From contig NZ_CADFGE010000008.1 of NCBI RefSeq assembly GCF_902833645.1, positions 62,001 to 126,000 on the forward strand: a stretch of DNA of 64,000 bases. Direction: 5' to 3'. Made by a program: the position numbers and the translations under genes. This document shows, piece by piece, positions 47,600 through 55,178 of the stretch. The notes beneath the pieces were generated by a model, which did not search any database, was not told the DNA's origin, and worked only from the letters and a program-made list of their open reading frames with translations. Each line of letters begins with the position of its first letter. Position 1 is the first letter of the stretch. This DNA is from Paraburkholderia fungorum. GTDB taxonomy: Bacteria; Pseudomonadota; Gammaproteobacteria; Burkholderiales; Burkholderiaceae.

Positions 47600-48652
47600 T
47601 TACTTGCTGGCGGACGGCGCCGGAAGAGCGAGCAGTGTCTCCGTCATCGTATCGGCCATCCGCAGCGCGGACATCGGCCCGCCAAAACCCCAGATATTCC
47701 GTTCGACGAGACCCACACGCCCCGCGCTGCGAGCCGGCACGAAGCGCCAGATGGGCGAATCGAGTTTGCTCGCGAGCGGCACACCGGGCTCGGTCGCGCT
47801 GACGAACATCACCGTGAGCTTCGGCTGCTTCAGTAGATCTTCCGACGTAACATACGACGTGCCTTCGCGCGTGGGTGCGGCGGGCCACAACTCGAGGCCA
47901 AGCGCCTGCGCGACGCCGGCCGCCGTGCTGTTACCGGTAAATGCCCAGTAACGGTCGGGCAGACCCAGCTCCTGCAACCACGCAACCTGTTCGCCCTGGC
48001 GGCCCGCTTGCGCGAGGCGTTGCGCGTCACGCGCAAAACCCGCATCGACCTTAGCCTCGACTGCCTGCGCTGCCGCCTCGCGACCGGTCAGGCAGCCGAT
48101 GGTGCGGAGAATTTTTCGGCTCCAGTCGAGCTGGGTCACGCGGGCGCCGTCTTCGGTGAAGTTCGGGCCGTATTTGAACAGCACGGTGGGCGCGATTCGC
48201 TCGAGCGCCGCAAAGATCGGCGCATGGCGCAAGCCGACGCCAAGGATCAGATCCGGCTTCGCCGCCGCAATGGCTTCGAGGCTCGGCTCCTGGCGCGTGC
48301 CGATGTCCGGTACCGAGGCGAGGCGCGCTTCGTCGTAGCCGATCCACACCGGGTAGTACCCGGGGTCCGCCATGCCGACGGGCGTGAGGCCGAGCGCGGC
48401 CAGGTCTTCGGCAAACATGAATTCAAGCACGACAATGCGCGTGGGCTGCGCGGGCAACGACGGACTGGCTTGCGAGACGATCGGGTTGTCGGCGAGTGGT
48501 GTACAGCTTGACCGTGCGTGCGCGGCGGCGCGAACGGCCTTGGCTTCGCTGTTCTGTGCGAACGCGTGGGCGTGGGCGAGCAAGACAGCCGCCGCCGCGA
48601 TGGCCGCGCCAACCCGCTTGAACCGTTGCGGTGACCTTGCGCGGCTCGTCAA
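47600..48652 (-). CDS. orbB: Periplasmic ferric-siderophore binding protein
   Basis: 350 aa from TTG 48652. I chose this start because AGGAGG (48660-48665) stands 7 nt upstream and the TTG overlaps the orbF stop (TTGA); the frame runs open to 48718. Signal peptide ending near AHAFAQ, then a class III (FhuD/FepB) binding protein with RIVVLEFMFAEDLAALGLTPVGMAD and EAIAAAKPDLILGVGLRHAP, both FhuD-like. It delivers the ferric siderophore to the OrbC/OrbD permease. Fourth uptake gene after orbC, orbD and orbF in a tightly overlapping operon. Confidence 0.9.
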   Translation of the reverse strand: MTSRARSPQRFKRVGAAIAAAAVLLAHAHAFAQNSEAKAVRAAAHARSSCTPLADNPIVSQASPSLPAQPTRIVVLEFMFAEDLAALGLTPVGMADPGYYPVWIGYDEARLASVPDIGTRQEPSLEAIAAAKPDLILGVGLRHAPIFAALERIAPTVLFKYGPNFTEDGARVTQLDWSRKILRTIGCLTGREAAAQAVEAKVDAGFARDAQRLAQAGRQGEQVAWLQELGLPDRYWAFTGNSTAAGVAQALGLELWPAAPTREGTSYVTSEDLLKQPKLTVMFVSATEPGVPLASKLDSPIWRFVPARSAGRVGLVERNIWGFGGPMSALRMADTMTETLLALPAPSASK

Positions 48653-49506
48653 TGCGAAGCCTCCTGCAAGGCGATTTCCGCGTCGCTCATGGTTAACAGC
48701 AAGGGGCAGCGTCCACACAGTTGCGTCTCTCCAGGAATTTCATAACGTACGCAGCACACGCGCCGCGCGCTAAACGGATTCGGCAGGCTTGCAGCGCGGG
48801 GCGTGACTTGCCGCACCGGCATGCGCAGAGGATTGGCCTCGCCATTGGCGGCGAGCGGGCCGAAGAGCCAGGCGGCATCGCTGGTCAAATCGAATTGCGA
48901 CGCGCATTGTTCGAACAGGTAATCCAGCAGATTGCCGGCATTGCTCCACAACACTCGCGGTGCGATTTTCGTCATCGCACTGAGCGTGGCGATCACCGCG
49001 TCCAGATGATCGACGAGCGGTGCGTAGCGGTCTGCCGGGTCGGTTGCGGGCGGTTGCAATGCGTCCTGCGCGAGATAGAGCGCGACGGGCAGGCCGCCCC
49101 GCAGCACCAGATGTGTCCTTTCCGGCGACAGATCGAGCGGACGGCCCAGCAACGCCGCGGCCACAAAGCCGGCGGTCGCCGCGAACCCAAAGTAATACTT
49201 GCTCCATTGCGAAAGCAAGGCACGTGCATGCGTTTCACGCTCACCGCCGTAGACCTGATGCATGGCATCGAGCAGGTCGGCGCGATAGTGCGCCAGGTCC
49301 GTTACGGCGATGACGACGGGCTCGCCGGTTTCGTCCTGCGCCAACGCCGATTCGCCACTCGCGTCGGGTACGCCGAGCCAAACATGCTCCAGATAGTGTG
49401 CGATCGATTCCGGCGCATGGGCCGCGAAGCACTGTGCGCAGAAATCGTCGCTCGATGTGGCGCTTAACGAATGCGCCGCTGGCCGTCTCACCGCTTGCCG
49501 TCTCAC
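48649..49506 (-). CDS. orbF: FhuF-type siderophore-iron reductase
   Basis: 285 aa from GTG 49506, overlapping the orbD stop by 4 bp. C-terminal [2Fe-2S] ligand set C-C-x10-C-x2-C in RRVCCVRYEIPGETQLCGRC, as in E. coli FhuF, which reduces Fe(III)-hydroxamates in the cytoplasm to release iron. The N-terminal half is a helical domain. The first codons lie within a perfect 15-bp tandem duplication, so a second GTG at 49491 is an equally placed alternative start. Its job after import fits its place between permease and binding protein. Confidence 0.88.
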   Translation of the reverse strand: MRRQAVRRPAAHSLSATSSDDFCAQCFAAHAPESIAHYLEHVWLGVPDASGESALAQDETGEPVVIAVTDLAHYRADLLDAMHQVYGGERETHARALLSQWSKYYFGFAATAGFVAAALLGRPLDLSPERTHLVLRGGLPVALYLAQDALQPPATDPADRYAPLVDHLDAVIATLSAMTKIAPRVLWSNAGNLLDYLFEQCASQFDLTSDAAWLFGPLAANGEANPLRMPVRQVTPRAASLPNPFSARRVCCVRYEIPGETQLCGRCPLLLTMSDAEIALQEASH

Positions 49507-49511
49507 CGCTT
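49482..49511. repeat. 15-bp tandem duplication at the orbD/orbF junction
   Basis: GCCGTCTCACCGCTT occurs twice head to tail (49482-49496 and 49497-49511). It spans the orbD stop and duplicates the orbF start region in frame (five codons). Confidence 0.9.
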
Positions 49512-51611
49512 ACCCCGCTTCTCGCGCCGAGCCTCCCCGATCAGCAACGCAAGCAGATAAGGCGCGCCGATCAACGCTGTCAGCACACCAGCGGGAATTT
49601 CGCGCGGTGCCAGCAGTGTGCGCGCCGCGAGATCGGCGGCGACCAGCACCAGCGCACCGCATATGGCTGCTAGCCACAAACGCGTGCGATGCGTACGCGC
49701 CCCCAGCATGGATGCAAGATGCGGCGCCATCAAGCCGATAAAGCCGACCGGCCCGACCGCCGCCACCGCGGCGCATGCGGCCAGCGTCGCCACTGTCAGC
49801 ACCAGCGGGCGCAGCACGCCAATCGGCAAACCGAGCGCGGCGGCCTGGTCATCGCCTAGTGCAAGCAGATCGAGCGGCCGCGCAAGCAGCGCGAACACCG
49901 GCGCGGCCAGCACGCACCACGGCAGGAGCGCCGTCACTTCACCCCAACTGCGTCCGTATGTGCCGCCGACCAGCCACACCACGAACCGTGCGGGTTGCAC
50001 GCTTTGTTGCGTGATGAGCCATTGAGACAGCGTGGTCCAAAGCGTGCCGATGACGATGCCGGTCAGGGCGACAGCCAGCGGCGCGTAGCGATGCCGCCGA
50101 TTGAGCAGGAGCGTGAGCGCCAGCGTCACGCCGCCGCCCGCAAGCGAGGCAACCGCCAACGTCGAATGTCCAGCGAGCGGCCACGCGACGAGCGCCGTAA
50201 GCGTGGCGAGGCCCGCACCTTGCGTCACGCCTAGCACTTCTGGCCCGGCAAGCGGATTGCGCACGATGCTCTGCATCAGCACGCCGCTCGCCGCCAGCAA
50301 TGCTCCGGCGAGCAACGCACAGACGAGCCGCGGCAGGCGCAAATCGAGTAGCATGCGCGCGAGTTCATCACGCTGATCCAGCACGGCTAACCAGCGATGC
50401 ACATCGATCGTGGTCGGTCCGAACGACGCACCGGCGCAGACGACGAGGACGCCGAACATCAGCAAGACCGCCGCCGTCAGCGGCCATGGCCACGCATCGA
50501 GCATCCGCACAAAGCGCGTCCCGGCGCGCACGGCGGCGCGGTCCTGGCCAGCAGGCAACGCACCCGACCACGCCGCGCCGCTGCGAATCATCGCCAGCAT
50601 CAATGGCGTGCCGACGAAAGCGATCGCGACGCCAGTCGAGAGAGTCGTGTCGAGATCGAGCGCCAGCACCGCGCTATCGGTGCACAGCACGAGCGCGCCG
50701 CCCACCAGCGCGGACAACGGCACGAGCACGGCCAGGCGCGAGGCCTTCGCGCCACGCGCCTGGCGCAGCAGATTCGGCGCGATCAGGCCGACATACGACA
50801 GCGGTCCCGCCACGCTTACCGCAACGCTCGCGAAACCCACCGCCACGACCATCGCCGCGAACCGGGTCGCGTCGACGCGCACGCCCGCCGACGCGGCAGC
50901 GTCGTCGCCGAGTGCGAGCGGGTCGAGCGGACGGATCACGAAGGGCAGCGCAGCGAGCGGCAACACGAGCCAGGCGGCCGCGATCTTCAAACCCGCCGCG
51001 CCCGGTTGATAGAGACTGCCGCTCGCCCACAGCGACATGCCGACAATGCTTTGCTCGAAAAACGCGAGAATCAGCGTGGTGAGCGCGGAGAACAGCAGCA
51101 TGCAGACGCTGCCGGCAAGCACGAGCCGCAACGGCGTCGCACGCCAGCCGCCGGCCGCGGCGGCCACGCACGCGGCGGCCAGGAGGCCGCAAACGAACAG
51201 GAGCGGCACCGACGCCACGCCCGCCAGCGACGGCACGAGCATCGCGGCCAGCAAGCCGAGTTGAGCGCCACCGGTGATCCCCAGCAGATCCGGCGAAGCC
51301 AGCGGATTACGCGTCAGTGACTGAAACAATGTGCCAGCCACGGCGAGGCAGCCGCCTGCGATCAACGCCGCCAGAATGCGCGGCGCGCTCAGGTCGAACA
51401 GCAGAATGCCGGCGAGTTGCGCGGCGTCGCTGCCCGCGGGCGCGGCGAGCCACGTGCGAAAACCGGGTGCGAGGCGCAATGCGGCCACCACGACGATCAA
51501 CGCGACGAGCGCGCCGCCGATCATTGCTGCGCGGCTTTTTAAGGGCGCGCGCCAGCCGTCGATTGAAGACTCGTGACGGCGCAGCCGTTTGCGCGCTGCA
51601 AGCGTGGTCAT
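49503..51611 (-). CDS. orbD: FhuB-type double permease for ferric siderophore
   Basis: 702 aa from ATG 51611, which overlaps the orbC stop in ATGA; the frame extends further upstream only as an overlap with orbC. Two fused FecCD/BtuC-like halves, each about 320 residues with about ten helices: AGTLFQSLTRNPLASPDLLGITGGA in the first and SGVLMQSIVRNPLAGPEVLGVTQGA in the second are the paired loops that contact the ATPase. Each half ends with a PxFxxLL-type segment. This single-chain organisation is that of FhuB. It imports the ferric siderophore across the inner membrane. Confidence 0.93.
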   Translation of the reverse strand: MTTLAARKRLRRHESSIDGWRAPLKSRAAMIGGALVALIVVVAALRLAPGFRTWLAAPAGSDAAQLAGILLFDLSAPRILAALIAGGCLAVAGTLFQSLTRNPLASPDLLGITGGAQLGLLAAMLVPSLAGVASVPLLFVCGLLAAACVAAAAGGWRATPLRLVLAGSVCMLLFSALTTLILAFFEQSIVGMSLWASGSLYQPGAAGLKIAAAWLVLPLAALPFVIRPLDPLALGDDAAASAGVRVDATRFAAMVVAVGFASVAVSVAGPLSYVGLIAPNLLRQARGAKASRLAVLVPLSALVGGALVLCTDSAVLALDLDTTLSTGVAIAFVGTPLMLAMIRSGAAWSGALPAGQDRAAVRAGTRFVRMLDAWPWPLTAAVLLMFGVLVVCAGASFGPTTIDVHRWLAVLDQRDELARMLLDLRLPRLVCALLAGALLAASGVLMQSIVRNPLAGPEVLGVTQGAGLATLTALVAWPLAGHSTLAVASLAGGGVTLALTLLLNRRHRYAPLAVALTGIVIGTLWTTLSQWLITQQSVQPARFVVWLVGGTYGRSWGEVTALLPWCVLAAPVFALLARPLDLLALGDDQAAALGLPIGVLRPLVLTVATLAACAAVAAVGPVGFIGLMAPHLASMLGARTHRTRLWLAAICGALVLVAADLAARTLLAPREIPAGVLTALIGAPYLLALLIGEARREKRGKR

Positions 51612-52486
51612 GCGGCAAGGTCCTTGCCCGTCGACGCGGCATCGCTCAAGACCTCGTCGTCGAATCCAGCGCTGACCATATCCGCGGTGTTGTCCTCGTA
51701 TGCCGGCACGCACATCGGCGCACCCGTGTGCGGATGGGCGATCTTGAGCATCGGCACACTGAAGGTGTCGCTCAGATGACGTGGGTCGAGCATCGCATCG
51801 GGAGAACCATGGGCGATGATGCGGCCCGCCCGCATCAGCACGATTTCGTCGCTGTAGGCCGCCGCCTGATTCAGGTCGTGCAGCACCCAGACGATGGTAA
51901 GCCCGCGTTCGCGATTCAGGCGCCGCAACTCCCGCAGAATGTCCAGTTGATGATGGATGTCGAGGTACGTGGTCGGCTCGTCGAGCAACACGATCGGCGC
52001 CTGCTGCGCGAGCGCCATCGCAATCCATGCCCGCTGGCGTTCGCCGCCCGAGAGCGTGGCGACGTCGCGCGCGGCGTCGTCGGCGAGTCCGCTCGCGACG
52101 AGCGCTTCGTCGATGGCCGCATGGTCCGTGCGCGAAAGTCCACGCAGCCAGCCACCATATGCGTAACGGCCGTACGCGACCAGCTCGCGTATGGTGAGCC
52201 CGGAAGGAATCTGGTTGAACTGCGCAAGCATCGTCAGCGTGCGTGCCAACGCACGGCGCCGGTATGAAGCGAGCGGCTTGCCGTCGACTTCAACGCTGCC
52301 GGAAAGCGCCGGCTGCAAACCGGCGAGCGTGCGCAGCAAGGTGCTTTTCCCGCAGCCGTTCGGTCCGCACAAGGCGGTGACGCGGCCGGCCGCGATTGTC
52401 AGGTTCAAACCGTGGAGCACGACATGATCGCGGTAGCCGACCGTCAGCGAATGCGCCGCGAGTGCCGCGCCCTGCGATTTCGTCAT
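51608..52486 (-). CDS. orbC: ATPase of ferric-siderophore importer
   Basis: 292 aa. FhuC/FepC-type ABC ATPase: Walker A GPNGCGKST (about residues 41-49), signature LSGGERQR, Walker B IVLLDEPTTYLD, and switch His in WVLHDLNQAA. The C-terminal 40 residues extend past the usual FhuC end. It overlaps orbG upstream (ATGA) and orbD downstream (ATGA), so it is coupled to both. It powers the OrbD permease. Confidence 0.94.
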   Translation of the reverse strand: MTKSQGAALAAHSLTVGYRDHVVLHGLNLTIAAGRVTALCGPNGCGKSTLLRTLAGLQPALSGSVEVDGKPLASYRRRALARTLTMLAQFNQIPSGLTIRELVAYGRYAYGGWLRGLSRTDHAAIDEALVASGLADDAARDVATLSGGERQRAWIAMALAQQAPIVLLDEPTTYLDIHHQLDILRELRRLNRERGLTIVWVLHDLNQAAAYSDEIVLMRAGRIIAHGSPDAMLDPRHLSDTFSVPMLKIAHPHTGAPMCVPAYEDNTADMVSAGFDDEVLSDAASTGKDLAA

Positions 52487-53535
52487 GGCGCGGCCATCCG
52501 CTGCCCGCCCTCGATCCAGTCCGAACCAGCGTCTTTGCCGTGGCCTTCGCTATAGCTCTGCGCCATCGCCACGACCACCTTGCGCGGCCCCTCGAACGGA
52601 TCGCGGGCGTGCGCCGTCAGCATGTTGTCGAGCATCAGCACGTCGCCCGTCAGCCATGGAAATACGATGCGCTGCTGATCGAGCACACCGCGGATCTCCG
52701 CGAGCGCATCCGCTTCGAGCGGCTCGCCGTCGCCGTAATAGACGTTGCGCGGTACGTTTTCAAGTCCCACCGAATCGATCAACGCTTCCTGCATGTCTTC
52801 ATCGAGCGACGAGAGATGGAACAGATTCGCCTGGTTGAACCAGACCCTGTCGCCGGTGCGCGGATGACGCGCCACCGCCTGACAGCGCTCACGCGTACGC
52901 AACAGCCGTTCGCCGTCTTCACTGTCGCGCCATTCGCAATCGATGCCACGTGCGCGGCAAATCCGTTCGACCACGCTCGGGTCGTCCGAACCGAAGGCCT
53001 GTTCCCACGGCAGATCGAGCCCTTGCCCGAAGTTGCGGATGTACAGCAACTCGCGCTTCGCAAAGCGCTCGACGAGCGCCGGATCGAGTGCGCGATAGAT
53101 CGCGCGGCTGTCCGCAATCGGTGTCGCGCCGCCCGAACGCGCGGCGAGCGCGCAGTGGAACCAGATGCGCAACGGCCACTCGCGCGTATACGACTGCTCG
53201 TTATGCAGCGGAATCGAGCGATGCGGCGGATATTCCGTCGACGTGTACACCGCGCCCTCGACCTGACTCCGTGGCGTCGAGGCAAATTCATAACCGATCA
53301 ACGGATGCCCGAACGAACCGGCAAAGCGTTGGAAGGCCTCGATCGAGGCTACGCGAAAACCGGTGAACAGCACGCCGCCGGCCCGTTCGAGCGTATCGTC
53401 AACGATCGCATGCAGCAGCGTCACCGCCTCTTCCAGTGAAATCTCCGCGCCCGCGCGCGGTGAGACGACAGTCGGCAGTCCCGGCTCGATCGACAAATCG
53501 GCGAGCGTGGGCAACGGTATCGAAAGCGTGGTCAT
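52483..53535 (-). CDS. orbG: Aspartate beta-hydroxylase, TauD/SyrP-type dioxygenase
   Basis: 350 aa, Fe(II)/alpha-ketoglutarate-dependent. Iron ligands are visible as the H-x-E of PLHNEQSYT (about residues 116-123) and the distal His of LTAHARDPFEGPRKVVVAM (about 307-325, with the Arg that holds alpha-ketoglutarate). It is related to SyrP, which beta-hydroxylates aspartate held on an NRPS carrier. Module 2 of OrbI carries the Asp pocket code, so this is the likely source of beta-hydroxyaspartate, a hard iron ligand. Stands 54 bp after the MbtH gene. Confidence 0.88.
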   Translation of the reverse strand: MTTLSIPLPTLADLSIEPGLPTVVSPRAGAEISLEEAVTLLHAIVDDTLERAGGVLFTGFRVASIEAFQRFAGSFGHPLIGYEFASTPRSQVEGAVYTSTEYPPHRSIPLHNEQSYTREWPLRIWFHCALAARSGGATPIADSRAIYRALDPALVERFAKRELLYIRNFGQGLDLPWEQAFGSDDPSVVERICRARGIDCEWRDSEDGERLLRTRERCQAVARHPRTGDRVWFNQANLFHLSSLDEDMQEALIDSVGLENVPRNVYYGDGEPLEADALAEIRGVLDQQRIVFPWLTGDVLMLDNMLTAHARDPFEGPRKVVVAMAQSYSEGHGKDAGSDWIEGGQRMAAP

Positions 53536-53589
53536 GCGAATTCCTCTTGCAGAAGCGACTTGCCCCAGTGCGTATCCAGGCCGTCCCGA

Positions 53590-53844
53590 TTACGATGCGC
53601 TCGCCTTCGAGGCGGTCCCGTCCATGTGACGACGCAAGCTGGCCGGACGCATGTCGGTCCACACGGCGTCGATATGCGCGAGGCAAGCAGCCTTCGGACC
53701 GCTCACGCCCACTTCGCGCCAACCGGCCGGCACGGCGCGAAAGGTCGGCCAGATCGAGTACTGCTCTTCGTCATTGATGACGACCGTATAGACGAGATCG
53801 TCCGCCTCGCCGGCGGCGGAAGGAGTTTGCTGTGCTTGCGTCAT
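53590..53844 (-). CDS. orbH: MbtH-like NRPS chaperone
   Basis: 84 aa. Contains the family signature NDEEQYSIWPTFRAVPAGWREVG and ends with the DMRPxSLR motif, here TDMRPASLRRHM. MbtH proteins bind and activate adenylation domains; this one should serve OrbI and OrbJ. It is the first gene of the uptake/tailoring operon, placed 109 bp downstream of an OrbS-type promoter. Confidence 0.94.
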   Translation of the reverse strand: MTQAQQTPSAAGEADDLVYTVVINDEEQYSIWPTFRAVPAGWREVGVSGPKAACLAHIDAVWTDMRPASLRRHMDGTASKASAS

Positions 53845-53951
53845 GATGAATGGCTCGGTCGAAGAATGGTCAGGAAGCTTCAGCGAAGCGCTGATGAACT
53901 ACCCGGAACAGCGGCGGCGGCATCTCGCTCACCCTCCGCCTCTACTCAATT

Positions 53952-53976
53952 GACGTTTGACGTGCGCGCTTTTTTA
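53952..53976 (-). promoter_or_regulatory. OrbS-type promoter for orbHGCDFB
   Basis: Minus strand: -35 TAAA (53976-53973), 17-nt spacer, -10 CGTC (53955-53952). The -35 overlaps the TAA stop codon of orbS (53974-53976). Confidence 0.75.
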
Positions 53977-54645
53977 CCGCCGCCGCGAGCGGCCGCTGCA
54001 GAACGCGGGACCCGCCACGCCGCGATTGCAGGCGTCGAGACAGTCGGCGCAATGCTTTTCGGCGTCGCGCACCATGAAATGGACGAGCGTTTGCGAAACA
54101 TCGAGGGCGCGTGCGGTGCTTTGCAGCGTTTCCTCGCGCAAGCGCACCATCTCGAACGCCGCGCGGCTGCGCGGCGGCAATTGCTCGAGTGCGTTGTAGA
54201 CGTGCCGCAGCGTGTCGCGCACGAGCAGCGCCGCTTCAGGCGAAGGCTCCGGTGAGGGCACATGCAGGCCGTCGTCTTCGTCAGCGTGATAGGTGTTTTC
54301 GAGGCTCTGGCGGCGGAACGCATCAATCGACGCGTTGCGCACCATGCGGGTCACGTAGGCCACCGGTTGCCGCACGGCCTCCTGATCCGGGAAGTCGACC
54401 AGCTTGATAAAGACGTCGTGCACCACGTCCTCCGCCAGACTCGCGCAACCCACAAAGCCACGCGCGAGATTGACAAGCATTGGGCGGTTGGCGATCAGCA
54501 CGTCGAGCAGCGCGCCCTTCTCCCGATCGACGGAACGGGCGTGACCGCGAGACCGCCGCGGACCCGGAGGACGGGCGTCGCCGATACTGAGGACAGGCAT
54601 CGGTATCGTTGTTGAAGGCTCCTGCCGGACGAGCACCTCAGCCAT
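53974..54645 (-). CDS. orbS: ECF sigma factor of the siderophore locus
   Basis: 223 aa from ATG 54645, chosen for GGAG (54653-54656) 7 nt upstream; an ATG at 54660 is in frame but has no ribosome site. Iron-starvation sigma factor: region 2 (about 55-110, ARGFVGCASLAEDVVHDVFIKLVD) and region 4 (about 145-205, LPPRSRAAFEMVRLREETLQSTARALDVS). The tail carries four cysteines, HC-x2-C-x3-C-x9-C, a possible metal or redox site. No FecR-like anti-sigma gene is nearby. It should read the three TAAA-N17-CGTC promoters of the locus; its own promoter has a Fur box. Confidence 0.92.
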   Translation of the reverse strand: MAEVLVRQEPSTTIPMPVLSIGDARPPGPRRSRGHARSVDREKGALLDVLIANRPMLVNLARGFVGCASLAEDVVHDVFIKLVDFPDQEAVRQPVAYVTRMVRNASIDAFRRQSLENTYHADEDDGLHVPSPEPSPEAALLVRDTLRHVYNALEQLPPRSRAAFEMVRLREETLQSTARALDVSQTLVHFMVRDAEKHCADCLDACNRGVAGPAFCSGRSRRR

Positions 54646-54678
54646 AGATTCGCTCCGCATTTCTCAAGGAAGAGCGTC

Positions 54679-54708
54679 AATCTAACGTAAACGCGAATCA
54701 TTCTCAAT
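54679..54708 (-). promoter_or_regulatory. Fur-controlled sigma70 promoter of orbS
   Basis: Minus strand: -35 TTGAGA (54707-54702), 17-nt spacer, -10 TAGATT (54684-54679). A 16/19 match to the Fur consensus (plus strand AACGCGAATCATTCTCAAT, 54690-54708) covers the -35 and spacer, so iron-loaded Fur would block sigma-factor synthesis. Confidence 0.7.
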
Positions 54709-54716
54709 CAAGAATC

Positions 54717-55014
54717 GGAATAACCTTACAATCTCGATAGATTTGTCTGATGAAACGGTGGAGTTGCCTCAAGGACACGGCTCCTGCGGAGTGCGGCGTT
54801 GACTGCGGGCAGTCGGACGGTCAGAAGGTCCGTGCCCGGTGCAGAACATCACGCGGCCAGTGATCATCAGATAGCCCAGGCCGCCCTTGAAATGGAATTA
54901 ACTTAGGCATCCATATCTTCTATCAGAGCACGCGAAACGGAACACAGTCGCGCAATAGTGGAAATCCCTCCCCACACCAACTCATCTCGGTCGACATTCT
55001 CTTCGTCACAACGC
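54717..55014. other. Intergenic stretch between siderophore locus and polyol operon
   Basis: About 300 bp with no gene I can support. A short minus-strand frame near 54820-54900 looks faintly coding but has no start, ribosome site or recognisable family. Confidence 0.5.
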
Positions 55015-55043
55015 TTGACACTTTTCACGACGCATCATAAAGT
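55015..55043 (+). promoter_or_regulatory. Sigma70-like promoter of the polyol operon
   Basis: -35 TTGACA (55015-55020), exactly 17 nt, -10 TAAAGT (55038-55043). Predicts transcription start near 55050 and a leader of about 130 nt before GTG 55179. Confidence 0.65.
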
Positions 55044-55061
55044 TTGCCTGCAGATCTAGAT

Positions 55062-55088
55062 AAGAGACTATCTGTAAGATGGTCTCTT
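55062..55088 (+). promoter_or_regulatory. 12-bp leader hairpin, possible antiterminator or operator site
   Basis: AAGAGACTATCT (55062-55073), loop GTA, AGATGGTCTCTT (55077-55088): 12 pairs in RNA including one G-U. It begins about 12 nt into the predicted transcript. No U-run follows, so it is not itself a terminator. A GlpP-type RNA-binding protein is encoded in the same operon. Confidence 0.6.
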
Positions 55089-55178
55089 GCGCGTGAGCGA
55101 AACGTAATCGCAAACGCACTCGCGATTTGCTCCGCGAACAGCACCGGCCTCTTACAGAAAAACTAAAGGAGACCGATT

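Noticed and set aside
54820..54900. Minus-strand translation HFKGGLGYLMITGRVMFC looking like a gene fragment
   Set aside because: No start codon, ribosome site or family I can name; it could be chance or a very short remnant, so I did not list it as a pseudogene.
55062..55088. Leader hairpin as an intrinsic terminator
   Set aside because: The right arm is followed by GCGCG and not by a T-run.
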